Virus record (IMG/VR): IMGVR_UViG_3300034106_004891
Coordinates: 1-33,999 of that record
Strand: one strand, 5' to 3'
Source: a virus
Length of the DNA: 33,999 nucleotides
The position numbers and the translations under genes are program-made. The notes below the pieces were generated by a model, which saw only the letters and a program-made list of their open reading frames with translations, did not search any database and was not told the origin of the DNA. Shown here piece after piece: positions 1-9,996 of this stretch (position 1 is its first letter; each line of letters begins with the position of its first letter).

Positions 1-681
1 AGTGCCATAATTTTTATTGTTTTTAAAGTTGAATCCATAGAAATTGATATCTGCCTGACTTGAAAAAATACCATTGCCCCAGTTAGAAGAACTTTTTGCC
101 AGACCTGTAAAATACCCGCCATAATTACCAGAATCATTTACTGTACCAGTATTATAAGTACCTTGGGTATTAAAGAAGTTAACAAGTGTAGTAGCTGTGC
201 CTGCAAAAAAATTGTTTTGTAACCAACTCCAACAACTGTAAGGATTAGATCCTAGGCCACCACCATTGGTACCAATGTCCGGCCAAAGAGCCATGATGTC
301 TTTAGCAGCAAAGTAATTCATGGTATTAAATTTAGCATCCCCATTGTTGCGATTATTTTCTGTGGGGTTGAGTGTGTTGATAGTGTTCCAATAGTTTGCG
401 CTGTAATTAAATGTGGTTCCTGTTGTGGCTTTCATGGCCATCATCCAGCCTCCACCGTTAGCCGAAGAGTTCATCAAACAGTAAACTTCGGTGGGCCCAA
501 CAGTGGGCAAATTTATCCAGTAGACTCCGTCGGTGTTTGTTCCTGTAAGCGATTTGATAGCAGCAGCACTCACAGCGGCCTTGGCCGCTGATGAACCATC
601 GTTTAATACTTGTCCAATAAAGTATGGTCCACCTTGAGCTCCAATGGCTATGTTGGCATTACCTAGGAACTTCACTGACAT
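1..681 (-). CDS. Fibrinogen-like-domain tail adhesin, partial (C-terminus off the left edge)
   Basis: My own translation from the ATG at 681-679 gives 227 codons with no stop, still open at base 1, so the C-terminus is missing. The first 30 or so residues look like a structural attachment segment. From about residue 33 the pattern resembles a fibrinogen C-terminal or intelectin-like domain: an Ala-rich lead-in, then DGVYWINLP, then an YCLM cysteine strand and GGGWMM. Such domains are carbohydrate-binding in animals and occur in phage receptor-binding proteins, so a distal adhesin is the natural inference. The start codon shares one base with the preceding stop (TAATG), so translation is coupled to the 109-aa gene. 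The domain call rests on motif recognition only; the cut C-terminus hides the usual calcium-binding part. Confidence 0.6.
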   Translation of the reverse strand, partial: MSVKFLGNANIAIGAQGGPYFIGQVLNDGSSAAKAAVSAAAIKSLTGTNTDGVYWINLPTVGPTEVYCLMNSSANGGGWMMAMKATTGTTFNYSANYWNTINTLNPTENNRNNGDAKFNTMNYFAAKDIMALWPDIGTNGGGLGSNPYSCWSWLQNNFFAGTATTLVNFFNTQGTYNTGTVNDSGNYGGYFTGLAKSSSNWGNGIFSSQADINFYGFNFKNNKNYGT

Positions 682-1010
682 TAGGTAATCTCCGACCCAA
701 ACACATTAACAGCAATGTTTGCAGTTGAGCAGTTTGCTCTTATGGTATCTCCTGCTCCCAAGGTCACACCAAGAGTCAACGCTAGACTATTTTGAGTACT
801 CACAGCAATGTTGTTGGCAATCTGCTGACTGGCTGTCCAGGTAGCATTACCTACATGCACAGACAATGACACGTTGCTTGTAGTGGCACCAAAATTTGCA
901 CAGGTAATCGTGCTGACCACTGCTTGGGTGTTAGCTGGCACGGTATACACAGTGGTCAAAGTTGTTGCACTAGGGTTTGACTGTCCTAATATTTTATAGT
1001 TTGTTGGCAT
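681..1010 (-). CDS. Small virion structural protein (fibre/baseplate-associated), 109 aa
   Basis: The protein starts MPTNYKILGQ and ends in FGSEIT. It is rich in Thr, Ala, Val and Asn with alternating hydrophobic residues, as expected of an all-beta sandwich. I recognise the pattern (an N-terminal YKILGQ, a central VPANTQAVVSTITCANFG strand pair, a C-terminal NVFGSEI) as a small structural protein often found beside tail-fibre genes of aquatic tailed phages; no precise role is established. Its ATG lies one base beyond the stop of the 2977-aa fibre gene and its stop overlaps the next ATG, so it sits in a coupled adhesin operon. No enzymatic motif is visible. Confidence 0.6.
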   Translation of the reverse strand: MPTNYKILGQSNPSATTLTTVYTVPANTQAVVSTITCANFGATTSNVSLSVHVGNATWTASQQIANNIAVSTQNSLALTLGVTLGAGDTIRANCSTANIAVNVFGSEIT

Positions 1011-1011
1011 T

Positions 1012-4000
1012 TTACATTCCTGCTAATAAAAATGGGTTGAGTATACCAGCACCTGAAATGTTGCCAGTAATTGATACATTACTTACGGTCATTACAGAAG
1101 TATCAATAGAAATTGGGACACCTGTACTACCTGCTGCGTCTTGATAGAACACACGGAAGCTATTTGCAGAGTTGACGTCAATATTCCAGGTTGAGTTGCC
1201 TTGCCCTGTAAGCCCTGAGACCCCTTTCCATCCTAGAACAACCTGTCCACCTTCTGGTGCCCCTGTGAAAGAATTTATTATGATGTTGTTGTTGGCGCTT
1301 ACTAAACCAGTGGTGTAGATTCCATTGTCAGAAATCACCAAAACATTTGCCGACGAACCAACATTTGCTGCGATGTTTCCGCTTGAAGTTGTGACTCTTA
1401 GGTTAGATGAGCCGCTGTTGATATTTGCTACGCTAGTAATCACACCTGTGAGCAATGCGCCGTTACCAAAGATGTAGTTTCCTGTAACGTTGCCCGTAGC
1501 CGTTAATGCACCTGATGCGATAACATTGTTGGCATAGATATTGTTCCACTGTAGACTTGAACTACCAATGTCATAAGAAGCATTAGCTGCGGGCAACAAA
1601 TTAGCACTAACGTTGCCAAAAGGATTACCGTTTTCAATACTGTACACAGAAGCCATCTGTGCCCACTGGCTACCAGATCCATCGTCAAAGTATAGATACA
1701 GAGTACCATCAACAACGTCAATCCATTGATCACCAATGCTGGGATTAGGAGGTGCTGAAGCCCCAACTGTGAGTGTACCACCAGCTGCTAATCCATATTC
1801 AAACACCCCTAGATCGTATGCTGATGTCACTGCATCTGTGATCAAGCCATTGTCTGTGATGCTGGTGGTTCCTTGAGTAACCAAGCCGGCATCGCCACCT
1901 GCACCCCATAGTGTACCATCATTGGTGCTGCCAATGATACTGATCACTATGTTACCAGTGACAGCATTGCCCAACATGTTGATACCGTTGCCACTTTGTA
2001 ACTGTAGATTACCTGAGCTATTGCTGGCGATCAGTACTGCATTACCTGTGCTGTTGCCTGTAACATTACCTTGTAAATTGATTATACTGTACACCGACGA
2101 TGCTGTGGCGATGCCTGTCATGTTTACCGCATTACCAAAATAGTAATTGGCAGTGATGTTACCGCTGGCCACAATACCCGATGTATCAATATTTCCTGTC
2201 ACATTGGCGTTGGCAGCTTCAAGCATACCAACCTGAAAATTACCATAACTGTTCACAGTGACCAGTTCATTGGTAATAGTAACATTGGTAGCTGCAATCA
2301 GTCGGTTGCCGCTGTTGTCATAGCCAACAAAGGCAGATTTTTCTGAGCCAGAGTAATACCAAAGCTGAGTTCCGCGATCTTTACCATCATCTACTGTGAG
2401 CGGCGTGTTATTAGCGCCACGTCCTAGGCCAATTATGGGATCTTCAACGTTTAGTTCAGTAACGTTTACATAGGTTGTGTTGCCAGATACTGTTAGGTTG
2501 CCACCAATCACAGCATCACCAGCAGTGACCAAATTGCCGCCTGTGACATTGCCAGTGGCTGATACTGCGCCTGTGGTACTAATGTTTCCACCAGATAGGT
2601 TGCCAACCGCTGTGGCATTGCCTGTGACCTCTAGTGTGGCCACATTTGCCAAACCAGCTGTGGTAATGTTACCACCTGTAATGTTACCAGTGGCGTCAAC
2701 TGCTCCTGTGGTGGTGATATTAGCTCCGCTGACATTGCCTGTGGCAATCACAGCAGCATTTGACAGCACATTTGCACCCGTTATATTACCATTGGCTGTG
2801 ATGGCTGTGGTTGCACTCACAGCACCATTGGCAAAGAAGTTTAATGCAGTAACATTGGCAGTGGCATTGATTGATCCACCTGTGGAAATATTACCAGCTG
2901 CCAAATTACCAGTAGCATCAACGTTGCCGCTGGTCACTAGATTTCCGCCTGACACATTGCCTGTGGCTAGAACCACACCAGTGGTGTTTAGATTACCACC
3001 GCTAACATTGCCAGTCGCAGATATTGTATTAGCTGTTACAGCATTTGATGCTGATACATTGTTGCCACTGACATTTGCGCTGGCCACTAGATTAGCAGCG
3101 TTTACACTGCCAGTTACATTGGCTTCTCCTGTGACATATAGACCTGTGTTGGCAAACACAGCCACATTGCTAGTGCCATCAATGTTGACTGTGGCATTGC
3201 CATTTGCAGACACAATTTTTACGTTGCTCGTACCATTTGCAATTAATGTGGTGTCAATGCCAGTGAGCAGGGCACCGTTGCCAATAAAGTAGCTGGCATG
3301 CACGTTGCCAGTGACCACAACTTGTCCAGAAGAAATTAAGTTTGCACCAGAAATATTAGCAGTGGCATTGATGTTGCCTAGACTGTTTACGTTGCCAGCA
3401 CCTACATTGCCTGTGGCCTGTACTTCTTCAGTGGTTGAAATATTACCGCTGACAATCAAAAATGACAGAGTACCAACTTGTGTAATGTTGCTTTGGACTC
3501 CGTCTGTGACTGTGTTAGCTGTGTTTGCATGACCAGTGATATCTATACCATAGGTGCCAGACATTCTAGCACTTGGCACTGTGCCTGACGCTAGACTTGA
3601 TGCATTTGCGTTACCAATGAATTCTGCTGCTGTGACTTTGTTGGTTACACCAAGGTTACCAGAAACATTGGCCCCGTCTGTAGTAATAGCAAACACATTG
3701 GCTACACCACCCACATTGGCAAGAATGTTACCGCCAGAGCTTTCAATTCTTAGATTTGAAGAGCCATCGTTGATATTGGCCACACTGGTAATCACGCCAG
3801 TCAACAGAGCACCGTTGCCAAGAATATAGTTGCCGCTGACATTGCCCGATGCGGTGACATTAGCTATGGCATAAACATCAGTCCCTGATTCAATGTAGTT
3901 TGCATAGACATTGGCATTGGAAATCAAGTCATAAGAAGTTTCAATTGCCCCGTTGGCTCTAAATATCCATGAATGCTGATTTCCTGCTTGTGTATTAGTC

Positions 4001-7000
4001 TCAATGTTCACGCCGGTATAATTCACATACAACCAGGCGTAGTCATCATTACCAGCAGGATTCAAATTTGCAATATTGCTGGTCCAATACAACTGTGCAT
4101 AATTGTTTGAATTGATGCTGACATATTGACCATCTGCCGGTGTGATCCACAGTGGCGCAGACTCAGTTTTGATATTAGCAGTAACGTTATTACCAAGTAT
4201 CAGACCTTGGTCAGTTATAGTAATGACATTAGCTGTGCCGTTGACATTGGCTTGAATGTTGCCGTTGGCAGTTTCAATTCTTACATTTGATGTGCCATTG
4301 TTTATGTTAGCAACTGATGTAATGATGCCTGTTAGATAGTAACCGTTGCCCAAGAAGTAATTGCCGCTGATGTTACCATTGGCTGTGAGATTACCACTCA
4401 AGGTCATGCCTTGAACATCAATGTTGCCTGTTAATGTTACTAGATTGCTGGATTTATCAAACTGGAAAGCTGTGACTGAATTCGCAATACTGTCATCATT
4501 AAACACCACACCACGATTAGGACCTTGTACAGCAAGATTACCTGAAATGTTACCTATTAGGTTGCCAATAAAATATGGAGCAGTTACATTGCCTGTGGCA
4601 TACACAGGCCCTGATACAGCAAATCCGTTACCATGTTGGAATCTACCTATCTCATCACCGGTGTTTGCACCACCGGTTGAGAATATGATATCATTGTTTT
4701 CCAAGGTGCTGAGCACAAGATTACCGCCGCCGGTGGTGGTGTTTCCCGCAACATAAAGATAACCATCGTTAACACCCTGTAATGCAAACGCAGGCTGGTT
4801 ATAACCAGAACTGTTGATACCCATGTCAATATAGGTATCGTTGTCAGTGCCATTGTCAGCAGTGGCTACAAAGTCTGTGCTGGCCGCGGATCCGTTGTCT
4901 TTGTTTTGTGCTACTAATTGTACATAATTGTTAGCACTGCCAGCATATTGGAGGTTGGCATAGGCAGCACTAAAACTCAAATCTTGACCAACACGTACAT
5001 TACCAATTGCACTTAGATTGCCTGAAATATTAGCAAATCCAGTTACAGTGAGATTGCCAGTTGCCACAGTGCCCGCAATGTTGGCCAATCCATTGCTGTT
5101 AATGTTTCCACCTGTGATATTTCCTGTTGCGTTAATTGTTGTGGCTGCTAGAAAACTGTTGGCAGATATATTGTTGGCGGTGATGTTGCCATTGACAATC
5201 AAACTTGTACCAGTGGCTGCTCCAATATTGGGCGTTGTCAAATTTGCACTGGCCTTGACAACAATATTACCAGTGCCATCAAACGCTGTGGTATCGTTGT
5301 CTACCTTGGCTGTGATAATTGTGCCTGCTACATTTATGCCATTTCCACCAGTGTAAACCTGTGTGCTGCTAAACTGAGCAAATGCAATGTTGCTGGTACC
5401 AAAAGTAATTACACCGGTTGGCGAATCAACGATGTAGGCTGAGCCTTTGTTGACGTTACCTGATGACACATAGAAATAATCATTGATAGCAAGTGTATTA
5501 GCACTGGCTACCCCATAAGTATCAGTATCTGAACTACGAGTAATCACTGTGGCGTTAGACCAAACATAGACACCGTTTAGTACCGCATTCGCTTCGTCTT
5601 TTACTAAGATTCTTGTGTTTGCTGTTTGTACATTTGCCGTATCAATCAGGTTAAATGATCCGGTTGTGGTAATTGTAGCGCCTACTCCGTTACCTGCTCC
5701 GTTGGGCTGTGAATAGGTAATTGTGCCACCTGTGGTGGTAGCCAAGTTAGCAGTGGTAGCTGCTACTACTGCCTCGTGATATGAGATAGCAGTACTCACC
5801 AAGTTATCAACATAGATCTTGGTTGCTGCATCTTGATCTTGTATAGGATTTGCAACACTGTTAATATAGTTGTTATCTAAGACAATGTTGCCAGTGCCTC
5901 CTGGATTCAACTCAATGTTATTGTTGCCGCTTGTGGTAATTACAATACCAGTAGAGCTGTTGATATTGGCTGTGACAATATTAGCAGCAATCACATTAGC
6001 GGTGGTGTTTATGTTACCAGTTGCAACAACTTGTCCACTGGTAATTAGATTACCACCTGTGACATTGCCAGTAGCAACAACTTGCCCAGCAGTGTTTAAA
6101 TTTCCGCCAGTGACATTACTGGTTGCTGTCACGGCACCACCAACTGTTAAATTGCTGGTTACATTGGCATAACCTGCCACATCAAGATTACCTTGGCCGT
6201 CTTTGCCAACTTGCAAATTATTCTCAATGCCTACACTGCCAATTTCACCGTTGTTGACCAATACAATAGCAGTGTCACCGTTTTGGCTGTAAATATAACC
6301 GCCATTAACAATGATGTTACCACTGATCAAACTAACATTACCTGGTTCAAACAACAAGCCAGTGGTAGTTCCGGTGGTTATTTTGTTGCCAAGAATCTCA
6401 ACATTGGCAGCGGCAATGATGTTGTTGCCATAGATGTTGCCAGTGACATTGGCTAAGCCGGCTGTGATCAAGTTACCACCAGTTATGTTACCTGTGGCTA
6501 TTAGTTGTCCTGTGCTGCTGACATTGCCAGCATTGACATTGCCGCTAATATTAGCAGATGTAGCTGTGATTAGCTGTGTGGCAGATATGTTGTTGCCTGA
6601 AATATTAGCCGCACTTGTAATACTACCAGTAGCATCAATCAATCCAGCAGTGATTAAGTTGCCACCAGTAACATTGCCGGTAGCTGTGATCACGGCGTTT
6701 GAAACTAGATTTCCTCCAGTAACAGTGCCGTTGGCATTGATCAACCCTGCTGTGGCAATATTACCGCCAGATAAGTTTCCTGTTACAGTTAAGGTTTGAG
6801 CAAAGGTCACAGGACCTGACACAGACATTGCACCAATGTTGGCGTTGCCTGCCCAGACATTTCTCCATTGGAAAGTGCTGGTTCCCAGTGTGTAGGTATT
6901 GCTGAATCTTGGATTTGCACTACCCCAAATAACCAAATTGTTTGTGGCAGGTGTAAGATTCAGGTCTGATCCACCAAGACTGCTGACATAACCAGTGATC

Positions 7001-9945
7001 AAGGTACCAGCAGCATTGGTCAAACTAATAGTAGGACCGGCTTTGTCAAACGTAAACAAAGCACTGCTTGATATTAGACCATTGTCATTGAACATGACCT
7101 GTCTATTTGCTCCTGCTGCAACAAAATTGCCAGATATGTTGGCACTGCTTGTGATATTGCCTGTGGCTGACACTATGCCAGCCGTGATTAAATTGCCACC
7201 AGTGATGTTACTAGAGGCTGTGATCAAACCTGGTGTAGTGATATTACCGCTGGCTATGTTGCCAGTAACATTTACATTGCTGGTGATGTTGCCTGTGAAA
7301 CTTGTAGTACCGGTTACTGCTAGAGTACCAAGATTAGCAGTACCAGCGGTTGTGATATTTCCACCAATGATATTGCCAGACGCTGTGACCACATTGGACG
7401 ATTTGTCAAAAGTAAACGCAGCACTACCTGCTAGAACATCGTTGTCATTGAACTGTATTTGGGTGTTCGCACCACCGGCATCAATGTTACCTTGGATATT
7501 TCCAATAAAGGTGTGCGCTGTAACATTACCAGTAAACGTGGCAGCAGTGGCTAGTACATTGTTAGCATTGACATTGCCGCTGGCTGTGACGTTTTCTGTG
7601 GTGACATTTTTAACAAAAGCGTTGCCAAAATAAGACGTAGCGTTACCAATTGAACCAGTGGCATTGGTGCCAAAATTAACAATAGCCTGTGGTTGATTTC
7701 CAGTCACTGCCAGGCGGTATGCACCAGCTAGACCATTTTCGTTGTTGTAATTTAAAGTGAGATTTCTTGAGCCGTTTGGTCCCAATAGATATCCACTGCC
7801 GCCAATTTGCACACCACTCAAAGCATCATAGCCGGTATCAGGAATCAGACTAATACTGCCATTGTTGGTTATACGAGAATTAGATCCTGTTCCTGTCCAG
7901 CCAAATTGAGCTGCTGTGATTACATTGCCGGCGCTGACGTTGCCTGTGGCTGTGGCAGTTTGAATTGATAGATTGCCTGCTTCAACGTTGCCAAAATTAT
8001 TAACAGTGACTATCTCACCGGTGATTGATACATCTTTGGCCAACAGCAAGTTACCTGAACTGTTGTCATATCCAAAGAAAGCAGATTTCTCACTGCCAGA
8101 ATAATACCAAAGCTGAGTGCCTCTATCTTTACCATCATTGTTGGTCAACGGAGTGTTGTTGACGCCTCGACCAAGAGCAATTATAGGATCTTCAACATTT
8201 AGGTCTTCAACGTTTACATAGACTAGATTGCCATTGACACTAAGATTACCATCAATCTGTGCATCTGAAGTTACAGTTAGAATACCACCAACCAATAGGT
8301 TACCAGCTACATCAATTGAGTTGGCGGTGACCTTTCCTGTGGTGTTTATATTTGCGCCACTGACATTGCCAGTGGCCACAACCTGTCCTGTGGTGTTTAT
8401 ATTTCCGCCACTGACATTGCCTGTGGCTGATACCACACCTGTGGTGTTGATGTTTGCACCACTGATGTTGCTAGAACTAGTGATGGCACCCGTAGCAGCA
8501 ACTTGACCTGGTGTACTGATGTTGCCGGCAGCAACATTGCCAGTGATGTTTAGATTACTAGTGACATTTCCTGCGAAGCTTGAAGTATTGGCTACAATCA
8601 AAGTGCCAAGATTGGCAGTGCCAGCGGTAGTGATATTACCACCAGTGATGTTGCCTGTGGCTGATACAACACCCACGGTGTTAAGATTGCCACCAGTGAT
8701 GTTACCTGTGGCTGATACAACACCCACGGTGTTTAAATTAGATCCTGTGACATTACCCAAAGCACTGACTAGACCAGTGGTGTTGATATTAGCGCCACTA
8801 ACATTGCCTAGAGCACTTACAACTCCAGTGGTGTTAAAGTTGGCTCCGCCCACATTGCCTGAAGCTGATAGCACTCCAGCAGTGATCAAATTACCACCAG
8901 TGATGTTGCCAGTGACAGATGCCACGCCAGAGGCATTCAAAGACACTGCTGATAGATTAGCAGATGCAATTAGATTGGCAGCTGATAGATTTCCAGACAC
9001 AACTGCTGCATTGGTACTTTTGTCAAAGGTAAAACCATTGCTGCTGTTGGCCAAACCAGAATCATTAAACACCACACCTGTGTTGCTGCCAGGCACTGTG
9101 AGGTTGCCACTGATATTACCTGCGAAATTGCCTAGGAAATATGAAGCAGTGATATTGCCAGCAGCAGTGATGGTACTATCAGATACAGTGACATTGCCAG
9201 TTTTTAAAATGTTACCAGTGATATTGCCAGTGGCCAGCACAGTGAGTGATGACACTGTGTTACTTGCTGTTAAATTAGTGGTGTTAACTGTGACTGCATT
9301 AACGTTGCCAATGTTGGCAGTGCCATTGGCAGCTGAAATTGTACTGACTGTTAGCAGTGGAGTTGATACTAGACTTGACGCGGTAACAGTGTTAGCCTGA
9401 ACATCAGTTGCCACCAAACTCTGTGACACATTGATATTGCCATTTAGATTTAGACCACTGGGAGTCACAGTAACTACATTGGTACCAGTGACTGTGAGAG
9501 TGATATTGCCGTTTACATTGGCAATGCTTAGATTGGTGTTTCCCCAGATCAATGCGCGAGGAGCTTCGGCAACAATACCTGTTAACAGACTACCATTACC
9601 AATAAAGTAGTTGCCAGTGATATTACCTACGCTATCAAATCCACCTGTGCCTAGATATAATGTGTTGTAACGTGCGCTGGGAGTGCCAAGATCATACACA
9701 TTGTCCAGTCTTGGCATCACTGTGCTGTTGGTTTGTACTACCCCAATTCCGCGAGGCGCAAGTATTATGTTGCCATTGAGCTGGGAAGTAGAAATCGTGT
9801 TGTTGGCAATCTGTATGTTGCTGCCAACAGGACCAGCCTGATAAATTTCAGTGAAATTCTCGTTGGTCTTAATAAACGCAGTGCGTAATGGATCACCATC
9901 ACCATTGTCTGGCTGCGATCCTACGTTGATTATTTGCTGTGCCAT
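1012..9945 (-). CDS. Giant repetitive tail fibre protein, 2977 aa
   Basis: This is a very long fibre built largely from a 17-residue (51-bp) unit of the type VSATGNITGGNLNTVGV, repeated with variation over most of the protein. The Gly/Asn spacing suggests a beta-helical or trimeric beta-prism shaft (inference). The shaft is interrupted by globular-looking inserts: a segment beginning LNVEDPIIALGRG at about residues 572-636 and again at about 2488-2552, a DAATKIYVDNLV segment near residue 1375, and an NYVQLVAQNKDNGS segment near residue 1672. Repeated IGNGALLTGV motifs link shaft blocks. The N-terminus (MAQQIINVGSQPDNGDGDPL) resembles virion-attachment ends of other marine phage fibres. The start has an AGGACAGAG ribosome binding site and a late-promoter-like GATAAATA about 23 nt upstream. 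No chaperone or autoproteolytic domain is evident at the C-terminus. Confidence 0.85.
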   Translation of the reverse strand: MAQQIINVGSQPDNGDGDPLRTAFIKTNENFTEIYQAGPVGSNIQIANNTISTSQLNGNIILAPRGIGVVQTNSTVMPRLDNVYDLGTPSARYNTLYLGTGGFDSVGNITGNYFIGNGSLLTGIVAEAPRALIWGNTNLSIANVNGNITLTVTGTNVVTVTPSGLNLNGNINVSQSLVATDVQANTVTASSLVSTPLLTVSTISAANGTANIGNVNAVTVNTTNLTASNTVSSLTVLATGNITGNILKTGNVTVSDSTITAAGNITASYFLGNFAGNISGNLTVPGSNTGVVFNDSGLANSSNGFTFDKSTNAAVVSGNLSAANLIASANLSAVSLNASGVASVTGNITGGNLITAGVLSASGNVGGANFNTTGVVSALGNVSGANINTTGLVSALGNVTGSNLNTVGVVSATGNITGGNLNTVGVVSATGNITGGNITTAGTANLGTLIVANTSSFAGNVTSNLNITGNVAAGNISTPGQVAATGAITSSSNISGANINTTGVVSATGNVSGGNINTTGQVVATGNVSGANINTTGKVTANSIDVAGNLLVGGILTVTSDAQIDGNLSVNGNLVYVNVEDLNVEDPIIALGRGVNNTPLTNNDGKDRGTQLWYYSGSEKSAFFGYDNSSGNLLLAKDVSITGEIVTVNNFGNVEAGNLSIQTATATGNVSAGNVITAAQFGWTGTGSNSRITNNGSISLIPDTGYDALSGVQIGGSGYLLGPNGSRNLTLNYNNENGLAGAYRLAVTGNQPQAIVNFGTNATGSIGNATSYFGNAFVKNVTTENVTASGNVNANNVLATAATFTGNVTAHTFIGNIQGNIDAGGANTQIQFNDNDVLAGSAAFTFDKSSNVVTASGNIIGGNITTAGTANLGTLAVTGTTSFTGNITSNVNVTGNIASGNITTPGLITASSNITGGNLITAGIVSATGNITSSANISGNFVAAGANRQVMFNDNGLISSSALFTFDKAGPTISLTNAAGTLITGYVSSLGGSDLNLTPATNNLVIWGSANPRFSNTYTLGTSTFQWRNVWAGNANIGAMSVSGPVTFAQTLTVTGNLSGGNIATAGLINANGTVTGGNLVSNAVITATGNVTGGNLITAGLIDATGSITSAANISGNNISATQLITATSANISGNVNAGNVSSTGQLIATGNITGGNLITAGLANVTGNIYGNNIIAAANVEILGNKITTGTTTGLLFEPGNVSLISGNIIVNGGYIYSQNGDTAIVLVNNGEIGSVGIENNLQVGKDGQGNLDVAGYANVTSNLTVGGAVTATSNVTGGNLNTAGQVVATGNVTGGNLITSGQVVATGNINTTANVIAANIVTANINSSTGIVITTSGNNNIELNPGGTGNIVLDNNYINSVANPIQDQDAATKIYVDNLVSTAISYHEAVVAATTANLATTTGGTITYSQPNGAGNGVGATITTTGSFNLIDTANVQTANTRILVKDEANAVLNGVYVWSNATVITRSSDTDTYGVASANTLAINDYFYVSSGNVNKGSAYIVDSPTGVITFGTSNIAFAQFSSTQVYTGGNGINVAGTIITAKVDNDTTAFDGTGNIVVKASANLTTPNIGAATGTSLIVNGNITANNISANSFLAATTINATGNITGGNINSNGLANIAGTVATGNLTVTGFANISGNLSAIGNVRVGQDLSFSAAYANLQYAGSANNYVQLVAQNKDNGSAASTDFVATADNGTDNDTYIDMGINSSGYNQPAFALQGVNDGYLYVAGNTTTGGGNLVLSTLENNDIIFSTGGANTGDEIGRFQHGNGFAVSGPVYATGNVTAPYFIGNLIGNISGNLAVQGPNRGVVFNDDSIANSVTAFQFDKSSNLVTLTGNIDVQGMTLSGNLTANGNISGNYFLGNGYYLTGIITSVANINNGTSNVRIETANGNIQANVNGTANVITITDQGLILGNNVTANIKTESAPLWITPADGQYVSINSNNYAQLYWTSNIANLNPAGNDDYAWLYVNYTGVNIETNTQAGNQHSWIFRANGAIETSYDLISNANVYANYIESGTDVYAIANVTASGNVSGNYILGNGALLTGVITSVANINDGSSNLRIESSGGNILANVGGVANVFAITTDGANVSGNLGVTNKVTAAEFIGNANASSLASGTVPSARMSGTYGIDITGHANTANTVTDGVQSNITQVGTLSFLIVSGNISTTEEVQATGNVGAGNVNSLGNINATANISGANLISSGQVVVTGNVHASYFIGNGALLTGIDTTLIANGTSNVKIVSANGNATVNIDGTSNVAVFANTGLYVTGEANVTGSVNAANLVASANVSGNNVSASNAVTANTISATGNVSGGNLNTTGVVLATGNVSGGNLVTSGNVDATGNLAAGNISTGGSINATANVTALNFFANGAVSATTAITANGNITGANVLSNAAVIATGNVSGANITTTGAVDATGNITGGNITTAGLANVATLEVTGNATAVGNLSGGNISTTGAVSATGNVTGGNLVTAGDAVIGGNLTVSGNTTYVNVTELNVEDPIIGLGRGANNTPLTVDDGKDRGTQLWYYSGSEKSAFVGYDNSGNRLIAATNVTITNELVTVNSYGNFQVGMLEAANANVTGNIDTSGIVASGNITANYYFGNAVNMTGIATASSVYSIINLQGNVTGNSTGNAVLIASNSSGNLQLQSGNGINMLGNAVTGNIVISIIGSTNDGTLWGAGGDAGLVTQGTTSITDNGLITDAVTSAYDLGVFEYGLAAGGTLTVGASAPPNPSIGDQWIDVVDGTLYLYFDDGSGSQWAQMASVYSIENGNPFGNVSANLLPAANASYDIGSSSLQWNNIYANNVIASGALTATGNVTGNYIFGNGALLTGVITSVANINSGSSNLRVTTSSGNIAANVGSSANVLVISDNGIYTTGLVSANNNIIINSFTGAPEGGQVVLGWKGVSGLTGQGNSTWNIDVNSANSFRVFYQDAAGSTGVPISIDTSVMTVSNVSITGNISGAGILNPFLLAGM
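2290..2480 (-). repeat. Duplicated globular module of the giant fibre, copy 2
   Basis: Encodes about 60 residues starting YVNVTELNVEDPIIGLGRG and running through DGKDRGTQLWYYSGSEKSAF. It is nearly the same at protein level as the segment encoded at about 8040-8228, some 1900 residues away in the same fibre. The two copies differ at several codons, so the duplication is not recent. Confidence 0.8.
8040..8228 (-). repeat. Duplicated globular module of the giant fibre, copy 1
   Basis: Encodes YVNVEDLNVEDPIIALGRG, then DGKDRGTQLWYYSGSEKSAF. It is the partner of the copy at 2290-2480. In both places the module interrupts the 17-residue repeat shaft and is followed by a VTVN(N/S)(F/Y)GN segment, so the unit that was duplicated is larger than the core motif. 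Confidence 0.8.
8641..8742 (-). repeat. Tandem 51-bp fibre repeat, clearest pair of units
   Basis: Units 8641-8691 and 8692-8742 are near-identical over about 40 of 51 bases (both contain cctgtggctgatacaaca followed by cccacggtg). They encode consecutive 17-residue VSATGNITGGNLNTVGV units. Many more diverged copies occur across roughly 2500-3400, 6000-6800, 7100-7600 and 8300-8950, in register with the reading frame. Confidence 0.85.
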
Positions 9946-9968
9946 CTCTGTCCTAGTTCCCGATTTAA

Positions 9969-9976
9969 TATTTATC
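9969..9976 (-). promoter_or_regulatory. T4-type late promoter motif, GATAAATA variant
   Basis: The complementary strand reads GATAAATA, one base from the T4 late consensus TATAAATA. It lies in the 51-nt gap between the subtilase stop and the giant-fibre start. It would place a transcription start about 18 nt before the fibre ATG, with the AGGACAGAG ribosome binding site inside the leader. Confidence 0.55.
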
Positions 9977-9996
9977 GTGAACAGAGATTTGGCATT

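Noticed and set aside
8300-8950. CRISPR-like array suggested by regular repeats
   Set aside because: The 51-bp units are contiguous coding repeats in frame with the fibre, with no unique spacers between identical palindromic repeats.
2477-9400. Long plus-strand reading frames (such as 2477-3292 and 8519-9400) rich in LPPVTLPVA-type repeats
   Set aside because: They are antisense to the fibre repeats. The 51-bp periodic codon pattern of the fibre keeps the opposite frame free of stops; there are no ribosome binding sites and no family resemblance.
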